Shown: positions 1 through 12,029 of the stretch, in pieces
Layout of the letters: each line of letters starts with the position of its first letter
Position numbering within the stretch: position 1 is the first letter of the stretch
From: Paragordius varius
Taxonomy: Eukaryota; Nematomorpha
Length of the DNA stretch: 64,000 nt
NCBI GenBank assembly: GCA_964247055.1
Contig: OZ176051.1
Location: 9,362,001-9,426,000, forward strand
Direction: 5' to 3'
Notes under the pieces: generated by a model
What the model was told of the DNA's origin: nothing
What the model saw: the letters and a program-made list of their open reading frames with translations, nothing else
The model's database searches: none
Position numbers and translations under genes: made by a program

Positions 1-420
1 CATTTTTTTTAAATGAAATACTAATATAACCCTAATAATTATATTAAAAGAATTTATAAGATTTTCAAATTAGTTTGTCTGTGAAAATTCTTGACTTATT
101 TAAGGATTGAAAATTTTGACCATTTAAATCCAAATAACTTTTACATCTGATAGATTTAAATGACTTACTACCATTTAAAAGATGCGGTTTTTTGCGCTCT
201 TTCGAATGATATAAAATACATGGCTTCAGATCTAAAACTTTAAATTTTCGAAATTTCGAGTTTAATGTTAAATCGGGGCCAAAAATTATCGATAAACTCT
301 GATATAAAAAAATTCCTTCATGTAAAACCAATTTTCTTTTCAGATATACTAATTATGTACTTTAATGAAATAAATTTTAAATATACAAGAACGACAGTTA
401 AAAAAAGTTAAAATTTGTTG
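1..420. other. AT-rich stretch, nothing recognised
   Basis: No gene, RNA or known repeat is recognisable. An 88-codon open frame on the minus strand (331 down to 65) has no family resemblance I can name and no splice context. Because the receptor copy on its right breaks off in the foldback element at about 1370, any 3' exons of copy 1 would have to lie left of the window. Confidence 0.4.
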
Positions 421-560
421 TCTAGTGTAATTAAAAAAAATATTTTAGTATAGTTACATAAAAATATTTCGGACTTTTAAGTGTGTAAAAAGAAAAACGC
501 CATCTCTGGAACTGAGATTTCAAAAACCCTATATATATGATTTCAGGCTATTTATTTACC

Positions 561-1120
561 ATTTGTACTTCATGTTCTTGAACACTTCAAGTTGATCTTT
601 GAACATTTCAAGTTGGTCCTTGAACATTTCAAGTTGGTCCTTGAACACTACAAGTTGGTCTTTAAAATTTTTTAACCATAATTTTTGGTGTTTTTTTATT
701 TTTATTTTTTAACTTTTCTTAATTTTTAATATATTTATTCATTTTTTTCTTAAAAACCACTTTTTTGATTCAAACTAATTTTCTCATTTAACAAAATTAT
801 AAAATTTTAAATGTTTTCAAAAATTATAATTAATAACCCAGAATACTTATATTTTTTATATACGTGTTAAAATCTTATAAATTATAAAAATAATTTTAAG
901 GTATTAATAAAGATATACGGTTTCTCAATGATTAAAAGTTGATATTGATTTAAAATTTTTCTTAAATAATAAAATTAGGTTAACAACGATAAGATAAGTG
1001 TTATACGATTTGATTTAAAAGTTAAAAACAAAAAAAATCAAAGGACCAACTTGGAGTGTGTTCAAGGAACTTGATTGTAAAGGACCAACTAGAAGTCAAG
1101 GACACTCTTGAAGTGCAAAT
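561..1120. mobile_element. Foldback MITE, about 560 bp
   Basis: The ends are inverted copies of each other: ATTTGTACTTC at the left and GAAGTGCAAAT at the right, followed inward by runs of the CTTGAACA and CAAGTTGGTC type in opposite orientation. A second copy with the same ends lies at 31160-31612 and a truncated end at 58840-58881. No coding capacity is visible. The MITE interrupts the older foldback element at 421-1358. Confidence 0.6.
574..661. repeat. Four tandem 21-22-bp units inside the MITE arm
   Basis: The motif TTGAACA(C/T)TTCAAGTTGGTC occurs about four times head to tail, with one or two changes per unit. The right arm holds the inverted form in fewer, more decayed copies. Confidence 0.6.
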
Positions 1121-1804
1121 GGTATATATAAAAAATACCTCCTAAAATAATAATCAACCATAATATCTCAACTTTTATCATTATTTTTTGAATTATCTTT
1201 ATTTATCTTTAATTTTCACTTTTTGCCCGATATCGATTTTCTCTAAATATATCAAAAACTAGGCCGTCAACAAATTAAAATTTTTGTGGCAAATTCACTG
1301 GTCATCAGCTATCTCGAAAATTTTTTTTAAAAAATAACTCTCTTTTTTGCACACAGTATATATATACATTTTGAGTAATTACATCGGAAACTCTAAGAGC
1401 CCAAGTGGTGACTCATTAATTCTGTAAAATAATTAGAAGAAATAATTAACCGTTTAATTTTATTATAACTCTTCAGGTCAAATGAAATGAAGAACAGGAG
1501 CTTGATGGAACAAAATATTTATACACACCAAATTATTTGTTATTAATTATTATACAAACATTTTTAACTAAAAAAATTTTAAACAAAAGTAATACATAAA
1601 CACTATATTACCTTTTCACATTTTATATTATGGGTACTTATTTGGATTCTTTGTCCCTTTAAACTTATATGGTACAATTATTATTAGGGAAATTGTTTTT
1701 ACTAAATTAGTCCAAAATGTTTTTATAAATTTTTATATGTATATAGAATATAGAACCAACACTCGTGACAAACAGGTGATATTTAATTTAATAAATATCA
1801 TAAC

Positions 1805-2428
1805 CTCGAATTTTTATCGAATAATTCCATGTCGGATGATATGACAAAATCAGTAAGGGCAATGTTCCATATTTTTTAAATGGATCTAAGCATTTATATA
1901 CGATTATTAAAGCTTCAAATAATGGTTGTTTTTTCATTTCATTTGTGTCGGATCAAGGTATAAAATAAGTTCTGGGTATAGAATGTGAACATTGATACAT
2001 TCAAAAATGTGAACATTCAAAATACAATGTCCATTATATCCCAAATTTAATTTTAATTGTATAAACAAATTTGATTATGCCAAAACTTGTTTAATGAGAG
2101 GGAGCTTTCCGCATGGATAACAGAATCCATGATATTTTGATCTTCGTGTAAGCTAAGATCATTTTCGGAACATGATTGCAAATCCAAATTTTGTATTGGT
2201 CTAGTTTCTATCGAATCGCATAAATTAAAAATTTTAAAATACCTGAAGGAAGTATATTTTGTAAACTTTTCTTCCAATGTCCCTTTGGATGTGGTTCATT
2301 TTGAATAAGAGGGATGTTTTTTTCGTTAACCCTTGTTACAGTCCATTTACTCAATAAAATAAAGGCTAACCATGCCACAATGATCAAAATAAAACAAATT
2401 ATAAAAATGAGTAATATAAAAGTAGTAT
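1805..2428 (-). pseudogene. Receptor copy 1, transmembrane + C2A exon (frame-disrupted)
   Basis: This is the counterpart of the exon at 12476-13094. The acceptor TTTAATATAG|AT is at 2428 and a donor-like GAG|GT is at 1805. Translated from the acceptor in phase 1 it gives a hydrophobic helix of about 25 residues (TTFILLIFIICFILIIVAW), then a basic KWTVTR turn and a linker, as in copy 2. Relative to copy 2 there is one missing base shortly after the helix and one near codon ALLAEKL, so the C2A part is read in other frames. The linker stretch EEKFTKYTS to SIETRPIQNLDLQ is open here, whereas copy 2 lacks 8 bp in it. The later C2 exons are not found to the left. The copy is probably non-functional at its 3' end, unless the single-base changes are sequence errors. 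Confidence 0.55.
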
Positions 2429-4990
2429 CTATATTAAATGGATTAGATGCGACATGTTTAGAACGTAAACGTTTATTTTAAATTTATAAAATATTTTAGC
2501 CAATTATTGTTAAAATTATCACAAAATCTATTTAGCTCTTTTTAAATTTTCCCATTATTTTTATTTAGAGTATTGAGTAACGCCAAAAAATATTTTTTAC
2601 GATAAAAATTATCTTTGGGCGTACTCTAAGTTGAATCCATTTACCGAGCCATTATAATATTATTTGGTAAATATTGGAGATTTTAACAAATTTAATAAAT
2701 ATTTTTTTGTAAAATTTTTAACCGAATAAGTGTATTTTCTAAAAACACAATTGTAAGTTATTAATGGAGTATTTTGATATTGATGTCGGGAAATCGATCC
2801 TGTCAAACTTGAATAAAGATCTAAAAACTATTCAACAGTTTATTATAAGCTCCGAGATATGCACCGATCTATATTAATTTATATTACGCACCATAAAAAC
2901 ATTGGATTTTTAGATTCCACTTTATCAATAAGAGCTTGCTATTAACTCAGATAAATTTTTTCATGGTTCATAAAACTTAATTTATTTTTTTCCGCACATT
3001 CCATATTTACACTAAATTTAATTTGAAGTTAGCCAGGGTTCGTCAATTTTATTTTAATTTGTATCGAAATTGGTATAAACAGGGTTCAACACAAATAACT
3101 TCGCGGCTTCTGTGATAAATTCTGGTTATATTTTATTTATTTAGAGCCCTTTGGATTGATATATCTCATAAATAATCGTAAGTTTTGATTGAAATCAATT
3201 TTTTTAAACATTTATTAGAGCACTTTTGCATACACCCTGCTTTAAAACTTAATTGTAAATGTTTACATAATGCAGCTAAACTAGCGGAAAATGGATGGTA
3301 GGGGATCAAAAGTTGGTAATAACTTTATGAAAAATTCCCAGAGGTAGAATTATAACCAGTTCCACTGCAAAGCATATGTATTTAAACTAATTAGAGAGGG
3401 GTAGATAAATTATCACTCCAATAACAACCAAAGACATACATGTAGCAATTTTTTGTGGATAGGAAGCGGTAAACTATCAACATAGTGTAAACAATGTCAC
3501 ATGATATCTTGTCTCAAACTCGATATTGTTGTCAGAATGATGTTAATACTATAAAAACACATGTTGTAAAGAGAACGGCGAAAATAAAGAGAAAAGCTGT
3601 TAAATTTGGACGATGACACACTGGATCCTTTGAAAACCAACAAAACAGCCAACTTTGATAAAAAGGCAAAAACTGTTTGATGGGCAACAAATATTCATCA
3701 ATGAGTAGTTGCTGAAGCTTAAAAATTTAATTGCTTTTGTGATGTTACCAATTATATTCGGGTGGAAGAGTTTTGGGAATTTCTGACAACTTAACATGGT
3801 AAAACGGCAAAAATGGGGATCTAAAAATAATTTATGAATAGCTAAAAGCTTTGAGATAATGGACATCGAAATGATAAATGCGATTAATATTCTGGAAAAA
3901 AGTAATTAAATTTTGCAATTTGAGGATAGTATCGCACATTAGCTTAAATAAAATATTAAACAATAGAGGAAAATTCAACTATATTGTATTGTTTATATTA
4001 TTATAAGCCTAATCCAAAACTTAAATATAGAACGAGATGGATATTAAAATTTTGTAACCAAACAAATTGGTTCGAACCCAACGAAATATGTTTCTACGTT
4101 CGATACTATTTAAATCAATTTTCTAATCGAGCAACTTCCCAAAAAATTGGTAAATGAAATAGCCTAGTACTAATTAATGATAAAATAATTTAGGGATTTT
4201 TTTCACAAAGGCTTACAGCAGTGGTAACAAAATATAAAGGGACGAAAAAAAAATATCTTGTCGCAATGGTTAAACACCCACCATGTAATACCGATAAAAT
4301 TTCATAGCTTTTTTGACACATTTGCAGATATTTATACTTAAAATAAAAATTTAAAAATATAATAAATTTAAGGAGATTCCCTAGGGTCACGGTTGGAGTA
4401 CCTCTGCTAAAATGATTTTAATAATATTAACCTAATTTAAAAAAATCATATTTACAAAAGGGCATCGTACGGCAGAACCGTGAAAATAAAACCGATAATA
4501 CTCTCGCGTCAATAAATATTTCAACTCAAAACATAAAATAGATATAAAATTTTAGGGCAAATCTAGACAACACCTAATAATATATTCCAAAAGTTAAATA
4601 TTTTATTGACTTTGTTATGAAATTATTTTTGGAATATTAAAATTTTGAATTTATTTGATATAATCCAAAAACTTTCGTGGGCCGCAAATTGTTGCAGAAG
4701 ACCGCGTGTAGGACAGTGCTGGTAGATAAATGGACAATAAAAATCGAGATATTAGTGTTGGTTTGGTATGAAGCTTTAATTACTTCTTTAAATCAACGTT
4801 TTACTTATTCAAAGTTGTGGGCCCAAATAAGAATTAATTGCCTAAAATGTTTAATATTTATTTGTGAGAGATAGTTAATTTTTGTAAATCATCACACAAC
4901 GAAAAAAGTATTAGATGTTTTCTCTTATTTTTAGTTTCAATTGATTATTAACTAGAGCGATTTGATCACCGGCCGAAAGACGCAACTTAC
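2429..4990 (-). other. Intron 5 of receptor copy 1
   Basis: This 2.56-kb stretch runs from the GTAAGT donor of exon 5 to the acceptor of the TM exon. It is colinear with 13095-13500 plus 17028-19118 of copy 2, and its right part also with 41060-42237 of copy 3. Short open frames on both strands (for example 4190-4390 and 3600-3866) lack splice context and are not conserved as protein between copies, so I see no further exon in it. Confidence 0.5.
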
Positions 4991-7451
4991 AAGAATTCGC
5001 TCTACATTCGATTGTATACGGAGGCCGATTTTTAGCATACACAGTTATTTTTGTGGAATATTGGTTTGGTAACAGGTGAGGCTTGATTTGGTCCCAGGTG
5101 CTTGCTTTATTATTCCATCTGATATCTAATATATCGATAAAGGGTAATATATTACACATTAGTAAAAAACGAATATCATTGACATAAGAGGTTTGTTTAT
5201 AAACATTTATTATGGGCAAAATTTTATGCGAATGGTTATAATACTCGTATTCATCAATGACTAAAAATCAAATAAAACTCATTTACGATTGTGTTGTATG
5301 CATGGCGATATTTGCTTTCACTAATCAGTTAACATACTGTTGTTTGTTAAATTTTAATTTTATGCCAGTAAGTATTAACTAATGCCCAAACTACATTTTC
5401 CGAAAATAAAATACATGCTGAGAATTATAAACTATCTATATAATTTTTAGGTAAATAATAAATAATTCACAATATAATAAAACTTTGTGTGACATATCGC
5501 GTATATATTCCCTATAGTGAACATCAAGTAAAAATACATTTTCGTTTATTTTTATTTGTAAATTATTTTTTTAATATTAAAGGGTTGGTATCATGTTAAG
5601 TTGCATTATATCATTAATTTCTTTTAATTTTTTTAAAAAATAAGTACTTTTGGAGGCAGTTTGGCACTCCTTAGCTACCAATTTAATTTCATGTAGAGAA
5701 TCCGATTTTTTTAGATATATTTTGTCGTATTTGGATATTTCGTTTCTCGAACCACTTAGTATCAACTTATTATTGTCCATGTAGGTTTTAAATTTAGTCA
5801 GGTATTCATAAGAAGGGCCAAGAATCTCAACATCTTTTATATTCCATCCAAGTGTTGAGAAACTAACTGTATTTTCACACTGATAGTATTTCCGAACACT
5901 TTTCGCTAATATATATTATATTAAATTAAGCCTAATTATTCTATAATAACGTGAGGTTTTTAGATTTTTAATAATTTTAGTAAAAAAATTTATATAACTC
6001 AGATTTTAATATACGTTAATAAAGTTTTGTGAGAGCACTAATACCCAATATGAATTAACTTGACAAAAAGTTTGCAGCTCATGTTTTTTAATCTTTACGA
6101 TTAATAGGTATGTACCGGAATATTTGTATTTATTTTGCATTGGAAAAGATTATAAATGATATATAATTGTAATAAAAAATTAATAATTAAACTTACTTAA
6201 ACTTTTGGGCATATATTTAAAGTTTCCAGCTTTGTCCCACGTTCCTGGATAAATAATACATAGTTTTAAGTTATTTTAGTTTATAACAAAAAGGAGAATT
6301 GCTTAAAGAATATTGAGAGCATTAACACACTCGCCTTCGAGCATTCAGAGTGATGATGGAAAAATTATACATTTAATTATAAATATATATGAAATGTAAA
6401 AAAAAATAAAGAAAACCATCAAATTTAATTATCCATCTTCTATATGCATATTGATTCACGAAAAGGACTAAAAATTCATTAGGAATCGCTGTTATATTAG
6501 CTTGAATAGAGCCGTTGGATTTTTGATAAATTCTACCATGACTATAAAGGTTTAATTCACAAGTTTTGGCTAAATTAGGGTCATTGAACAAATCAGAACA
6601 ATTTTCCTCAAATATAAATCGTCCATTGTAGCTCTTGTAATCCGTCAAAGGGTAGAAAATTTCAAAATAAAGGTTAAGTTCTTTACCATCTATGTTAATG
6701 GTCCAAAGTCCAGCATAATCACATTTACCAGGTATATTAAAGATTAATTTTGTTTTGTTTGACACTTGAAAAGGCATTTCTTTTCCATATTTGGTAGTTA
6801 TTTGAATGGTAGGGGGTGTTTTTGAATTTTTAAGAGGTTGCCAAAACTCAGCTATATCGATTTCATACTTTTTGATCTTATTTGGTGATACTATGCCCCC
6901 TGTAATTACTAACAATTGAAAAATTACTTTGCAAAATATATATGGAAAATATATATAAAATATCTATTGATATTTAAATTGGGCAAAAACCGTAACATAG
7001 TGTGTAAGGATAACACATATATTGTTTGTTATTCCATGATATTTAGCGAAAGGCGGTTATTACAAAATATATGCATCTTTCACCTATGAATCATACGTAA
7101 AAAATTAACACTTGCACAATGTAAGAGTATTATAATATTAAATTTATTACCTTTAAGCGAAATATTTCCATGCCTTATTGTCACACCATTTTTCAAAACG
7201 GAATAAGGGCCATCAACTAAATTCACTTTAGGCGCTATCTCTTGATCAAGAAATTGTGAATAATTAACATTAGGGTAGTAAAATGTTCCAAACGCAAAAT
7301 TGACAGTTATGTTAGCTCGACCTTGATACTCATCAAGAAGTTGATAATAATATTCTAGACCAAATGAAACCAAGATGTCATCGGGATTTGGTTGCTCCTG
7401 AGCTAATATATTGTAGAACCCAAATAGGAATAAAATTGGTAGTATAATCAT
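4991..7451 (-). CDS. Receptor copy 1, signal peptide and ectodomain (5 exons)
   Basis: Exons are complement(7151..7451, 6417..6908, 6197..6244, 5648..5905, 4991..5260). Every boundary has GT-AG and phase 1; exons 2-5 are multiples of 3 (492, 48, 258, 270 nt). The start ATG at 7451 opens a signal peptide (MIILPILFLFGFYNILAQ) and is preceded by a TATA box. The ectodomain of about 440 residues has eight N-glycosylation sequons (NIT, NYS, NIS, NKT, NCS, NGS, NIT, NHS) and Trp/Cys patterns of extracellular beta-sandwich modules. Exon 5 is Ig-like: Cys in LMCNI, Trp in IRWNN, Cys in IECRA. All five exons are open. If the exon 5 donor GTAAGT is not used, translation runs 26 more codons to a stop at 4911, giving a secreted 482-residue protein. 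The preferred reading splices to the TM exon at 2428. No named family is recognised. Confidence 0.7.
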
Positions 7452-7492
7452 TTCAAAAAAATTATAGCTTTGATATTATAATTCTTGGAGGT

Positions 7493-7500
7493 CTTATATA
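7493..7500 (-). promoter_or_regulatory. TATA box of receptor copy 1
   Basis: TATATAAG lies about 42 nt upstream of the start codon. The same box occurs at 21614-21621 and 44760-44767 in front of copies 2 and 3. The spacing predicts a very short 5' UTR. Confidence 0.5.
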
Positions 7501-9380
7501 GAAATGCTTTAAAATAAAAATGGGCCCTACATATTAAAGGAGATAAAGCAAATATTATTGAAATTTGGTGTATAATGATATTGCAGGCTACTAAATAAAT
7601 ATTTTTTTATTTTCTTTGGACCAAAAGCCTAATTTTTATGTATATCGACAAAAACATTATGTAAAACTCGTGTCTAATACATTAGTTTTGTAAAATGTCA
7701 ATATTTGCAATAAACCAAAACAACTTTACCGACAGTTATTACGGTAAAAAAATAAATTAAAGTGTATTTGATCTGGCTAAGCTTACAATCTCAAATCTGG
7801 TTTAAACACGATCGCCAATTTTAAATTATATAACTCAAAATTTGTATTATAGTTAATTTATTATATATAAAAAAGGAATTAACTGTATAATTTTATGTGA
7901 TTTGAAGAGCATGAAACGGAATCTTATAGAAGGTTCACGACAAAATAATTAATATTGCGAAAAGAAAATATAGAATTACACTGGTAGATTTTCATTAAAT
8001 AATGCCAACAACTATATCTTTATTTTTATTAAATACCAATAAAATGCCAAAAATTTACCTATATGTCGTATTAATTAATAGCTTTTAACAAATATTTTAA
8101 ATAACCTACTTAAAAAAGTTTTTGAGCTAACCCACAATTTAGTTATAATTTGGAATGTTTTCAACTTTAAGCGATTATAATTTAAGAAATTAGGAACTTA
8201 TATATATAATTCGGCATATTACCTGATGATCAACATGAGCATATATATATCAATAAAATCCCATTTTAAGTCTAAATAGAATTATACTATTTAGTCCAAT
8301 TCAATACTTTTCTAACTAAACGCATATTTTATCAAGTAAAGGCATCATCCTAACTTCCAAACGCAACATTATTTGTAGTTAAAAATTTTATTTTAGACCT
8401 GAAATTCAGCTAACCATATTAAATCTAAAAGAATTCGTAATATAATTTGTTATAAAATAAAAAATTGTCTTTAAATGCAAAAATAATGTTGCGAAATGAA
8501 AAATTTGTCTTGCTTGAAAAATTTTATGGATAAAAATTGTGGCGGGAGCTATGTTGTGTTATGACATTGTTAATTTTTACCTAATAGTTAACCTGGTAAT
8601 TATTTAATTTTGATGATAATGATTACATATTCTTTTTTCTTAAATGTAAACTATAGAATGTGATTTTTTAAAATACTAGCGTAAATCTCGTGCTGCTACG
8701 CGGGCTATTTGAAAAAAGGGACAATATGATCCACATATGTGGATTATTTCGAAACATTATATAATAGCTATGATCTCATAGGAATTTTAAAACAGCATTC
8801 ATACTAATATATTGTTTACTTGGGCGAAAAAAAAATGATTTTTGTGGACTTAATTTTAAAAAAAATGGCATTTTACGGGGGGAGCGGGTAAGAAGTTGGC
8901 CTAAATTAAAAAAGCGAGCCGACTATGTTCGGCGCAATCGAAAATAATTAAATAAAAATCATATTTGAAAGAGAATGATCCAACACGTTCTCCGGAAAAT
9001 TGTCTCAAAGACACAATTTTTGTGGACTTCTCTTTTCAAAAAAACCGTTTTTTAGACGGGGTGGGCCCGAACTGGGGGTCTAATTTAAAAAAAGGGCCAA
9101 GCTATTGTCGGTATGATTATATTTTCGTCTGGAAAAAGATCACAAAGCCAGCATTTTCCATTTTTATAAATATATATAGATTTCGATATTGTGCCAAAAA
9201 TAAACATATCTTTCTTTTATGGGATATTCATCAAAAATAAAATTGAATCGTCATTTTTAATGGCAAACGATATATTATATCATCCTTTTATTTTCTCTAA
9301 AATGTTCTCTTACGTTATACCAAAATTGAGGGCCAAATAACTTAATGACAATAAAAACATTAACACATTTTTCATTCTAT
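7501..9380. other. 5' flank of receptor copy 1
   Basis: Noncoding, colinear with 44768-47240 of copy 3, which carries an additional ~530 bp at 46646-47176, and with 21622-22275 of copy 2, where homology stops. From about 8690 a moderately repetitive stretch begins at ACTAGCGTAAATCTCG; within it two segments, about 8835-8960 and 8995-9130, resemble each other (shared TTTTTGTGGACTT, a following G-run, then AAAAAAG). No gene was recognised. Confidence 0.45.
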
Positions 9381-9389
9381 AATATTGAT

Positions 9390-10870
9390 GATATTGGATA
9401 TCTCTTAGTTTATGTACAAACTCTGGGGCAGTTGAGACGATTCGACCATATTGTAAGATATCTGCGCAAGTTCTTGGATTAAATGTGGTGTTATATTTTT
9501 CTAATCTAAATATCGTAGCTTAAGCCTTCCAAGTTTCCTAGCCCCTTCAACTGGGCCTAAGATGGTCGCTTTTTCTAAGTTATCGGTTCTCATCACATGT
9601 CCGTAAACTCTGTGCTGAAAGGCATGAATTTTTTGATGAAGGTTAGTTTGGGTTTAATATGTACTAATATTTTGTATTGTATCTTTTGCTCCCATTCTAT
9701 ACCAATATATCTATAGGTCCATAACTCAAACGCTTTTATTTTCTTGCAAATGACTTACAGCTTTAATGCATTATTGGAAAACTTATTGATCTATTACACG
9801 CTTTTTGATGGAATTGGGAATTTTTTTGGAGAATGGATTAAAGTATGATTATTGCATTTTCTGCCATTGCAGCTCTCCTGGTACTGCTGGTTGTAGAGGT
9901 TCCATTTATTAAATAGTAGATCTGAGGTAAATTAAGTAGTTCTGAATGTTTTGTTCTTAAAATTCACAGTAAGTCCTCTTTTGTTGGGATAAGAATTGTT
10001 GCGTCATCTGCGAAACGCAGGTTATTGATTGTCTCGCCTTCTATTATGATGCCTGCTGAGTCATTTCTATTATTTTTGTGATGTCAGTAAGTTAAATAGC
10101 GAAGGTGATAGTGTACATCCTTGTCTGACCCTTATTTGTCTATTTATTGTTTGGTTGGGGCTTGCTGAAACTCGTATAAATGCTTTTTCATTTGAAGATT
10201 GTTGAGATTTAATAATGTGCAGGGAAAATCCGCTTCACCCATAGTTTTTAATAGACCACCTTATCAAAGCCTCGGAGTAGTTCAGGAAGGAAAATATTTT
10301 TGTTGTATACATTTGCTTGTTCTATTATGCGTTTTATATTAGAGATGTGGTCTCGACAACTTTGAGTCGGAAACCAGCCTGTTTATTAGATATGGAGTTT
10401 CTGTACCAATTCTCTATGCTCATTTGGATTATTTGAAAAGTATTATGTGTTTGTGAGGTGTGATAATTCTGCAATAATCGCAATCTTTTCCTTGACATTT
10501 TCATGTATATTGGTATAAAGATTGATTTAGTCCAGTCTTTTAGCCATCCACAATTTCTTTTGGCCTAACTTGGTTATTATGTCAGTTGGTTTTAGGACTT
10601 CTTTCGAAATGCGTCCATCCTGGGGTTATGTTCTTAACGATTAGCAATCCTGTATTCAATTCTTGTTTGAGTTATGCTGGGTTCTGTTAAATGTGGAATA
10701 ATTTGTGCGGTATTTGTTTTAAAAATTTGCAATGTATTCCTTGTTACATCTTGTTGTTGGTTAGGTGATTCCTTCAATGTGATTTATTTGTGAATTCTAT
10801 GGGTTTATAAGGTATTCATATAGGGAGATGCTTCTTTAGACAATTCGTTTCAAATTTGTGGCAAGTATTT
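9390..10870 (-). mobile_element. LINE remnant (reverse transcriptase, minus strand)
   Basis: Fragments of a non-LTR reverse transcriptase are readable on the minus strand in several frames. KDCDYCRIIT matches the K-x-C-x-N-Y-R-x-I-T block; INNLRFADDATILIP around 10030-9985 is the catalytic F/YADD block; then comes a Tyr/Trp-rich C-terminal segment and VMRTDNLEKA, corresponding to the usual G-H-V-M-R tail. Frameshifts and stops are frequent, so it is dead. The clade is not assigned; it is a different element from the one at 13545. A shorter copy lies at 47240-48211, cut at the block B' junction. Confidence 0.65.
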
Positions 10871-11330
10871 AATGCCTGTATTTTTGATGTCACATAGCAT
10901 ATATTATTGGTACCATGCAATCTCGCCATTTTTGCGTTTATTCAAAAAGATAGCCTATTTTAAAGGGGTTAAAATTTTATATAAATAATAATATTTCATA
11001 TTTAAAAATTTATATAAGATTTTTTTGTAATGAACATCTAGTTTTTAACCAAAAAATATATTTAGCATAAAGTGGGCCTATTTTGCCATTTTTCGATCAA
11101 AAGTATAATTATTTAAAAAGATGTGCCCAAAACCTAAAGGATTATTAAAGTCCTGATTATATCAGATTATATATTTCATCAGGATGTTTTTAGACCGCCC
11201 GATTCACTCTGTGCATATAAAATAAATATACTGTAAGCATGGAATAATTAATATAAAATATAATGTCTTTCAATATTTATTTATTTTAAAGAACCATTTA
11301 TATCAACTTAAAGTATTTTTAGAGATCTGA
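10871..11330. other. 3' flank of receptor copy 2
   Basis: Shared in inverse orientation with 63456-63725, which shows that the duplication carrying the C2 exons extended to about 10875. No gene is visible. Confidence 0.45.
11276..11285 (-). terminator. Poly(A) signal of receptor copy 2
   Basis: On the minus strand AATAAATAAA contains two overlapping AATAAA hexamers about 45-55 nt after the stop codon at 11331. This is a normal distance for a 3' UTR end. Confidence 0.45.
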
Positions 11331-11698
11331 TTATCTGAAAAGTAGTATCGTTTTCTTCAGGTTCTGTTTCATAATTGTTGTTATTGTTTTTGAATCAAGA
11401 ATAGTTGATCCCATAACCATTTTAGTATAGCGACCGGTTGACATAGCTAATATGTATATTGAGCACATTTCAAGTGTCTGCGTATCCAAAAAGTTCATCG
11501 GGATAGTCAGGTTTTCATTGTAATTTGAGTATAGGTAACATTTTCGTTTTGACTTTAACAATCTTTCGATGATCTTGAAGAGATATAAGCCAAAATTTAA
11601 TGTACATTTGTTTACCCGACCATTCGTCGTTAAAATCAAATTATAATCATGCACTTTCAACATCGAAGAACCTTCGGGCGTTGCGTTAGAGCTCATGC
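11331..11698 (-). CDS. Receptor copy 2, last exon: C2B-like domain
   Basis: The phase-1 acceptor ATTTTTTAAG|GC at 11698 joins the GTATAATG donor at 11765. It runs 121 codons from ATG 11696 to the stop. The fold pattern matches a synaptotagmin C2B: a basic strand-4 patch (LLKSKRK), then NYNENLTIPMNF where synaptotagmins have N-x-x-F-N-E-x-F-x-F-x-V-P, then a strand ending in STGRYTKMVMGSTI in place of D-Y-D-x-x-x-x-x-D-x-I-G, and a C-terminal helix region. The aspartates that bind calcium are absent at those places. The exon is open here; the inverted copy near 63095-63455 has stops. The C2 identity rests on motif comparison by eye. Confidence 0.6.
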
Positions 11699-11764
11699 CT
11701 TAAAAAATGTAATTAAATTAATATTTTTGACATAAAATGATAAAATAGATCGTTAACATTATAC

Positions 11765-11983
11765 TTATTGTCAATTCTCCTGCAACAGTGCTTTTGGTTT
11801 CGTCTAACAGGGATTCTAATTTCAGTAAATAGTCACAATATCCGACATTTGATAGTTCTTTTTCTACCGATCTCAAATATAGCATACCTTGACCAACACA
11901 CCGTATTTTTTCAAGATGGGGCATACTTATATCTATTGGCGAGTCGTTTAATTGTTGGATAAATAATTGAAAAATCAAAACAT
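11765..11983 (-). CDS. Receptor copy 2, exon 7: end of C2A and linker
   Basis: Acceptor TGACTGCAG|AT at 11983 and donor ATAA|GTATAATG at 11765; 219 nt, phase 1 at both ends. It begins DVLIFQLFIQQL and continues to EKIRCVGQGMLYLRSVEKEL, matching the last strands of a C2 domain (L-x-F-x-V then a G-x-x-x-L-x-L strand). The linker ends VAGELTIS, corresponding to the G-E-L-x-x-S-L opening strand of C2B. It is fully open. The plus-strand copy at about 62624-62842 has a stop early in this exon. Intron 7 is only 66 nt. Confidence 0.6.
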
Positions 11984-12029
11984 CTGCAGTCAATGATATT
12001 GAACTTATATCTATGTATATCAATAGCAC

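Larger units (their letters stand above)
421..1358. mobile_element. Foldback element (1.2-kb palindrome family), nested and decayed
   Basis: The right part (about 1125-1358) is the reverse complement of the outer arm of the large palindrome at 61340-62540, and the left part (about 421-560) matches an inner arm segment of the same family. The outer end reads GCACACAGTA and lies next to a TA run, as in the copy at 61340. The element sits in the intron after the C2A exon of receptor copy 1, the same place as in the inverted copy. A second foldback MITE is inserted in its middle. Confidence 0.55.

Noticed and set aside
65-331. 88-codon minus-strand frame as a gene
   Set aside because: No recognisable family, no splice or promoter context, and such lengths arise by chance in this DNA.
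4677-4874. Plus-strand frame conserved at 18794-19006
   Set aside because: Its conservation only reflects the recent duplication; indels change the protein and no domain is visible.
11768-11962. Plus-strand frame opposite exon 7
   Set aside because: It is the antisense shadow of the C2A/linker exon; the same applies to 62643-62834 and 62704-62928 in the inverted copy.
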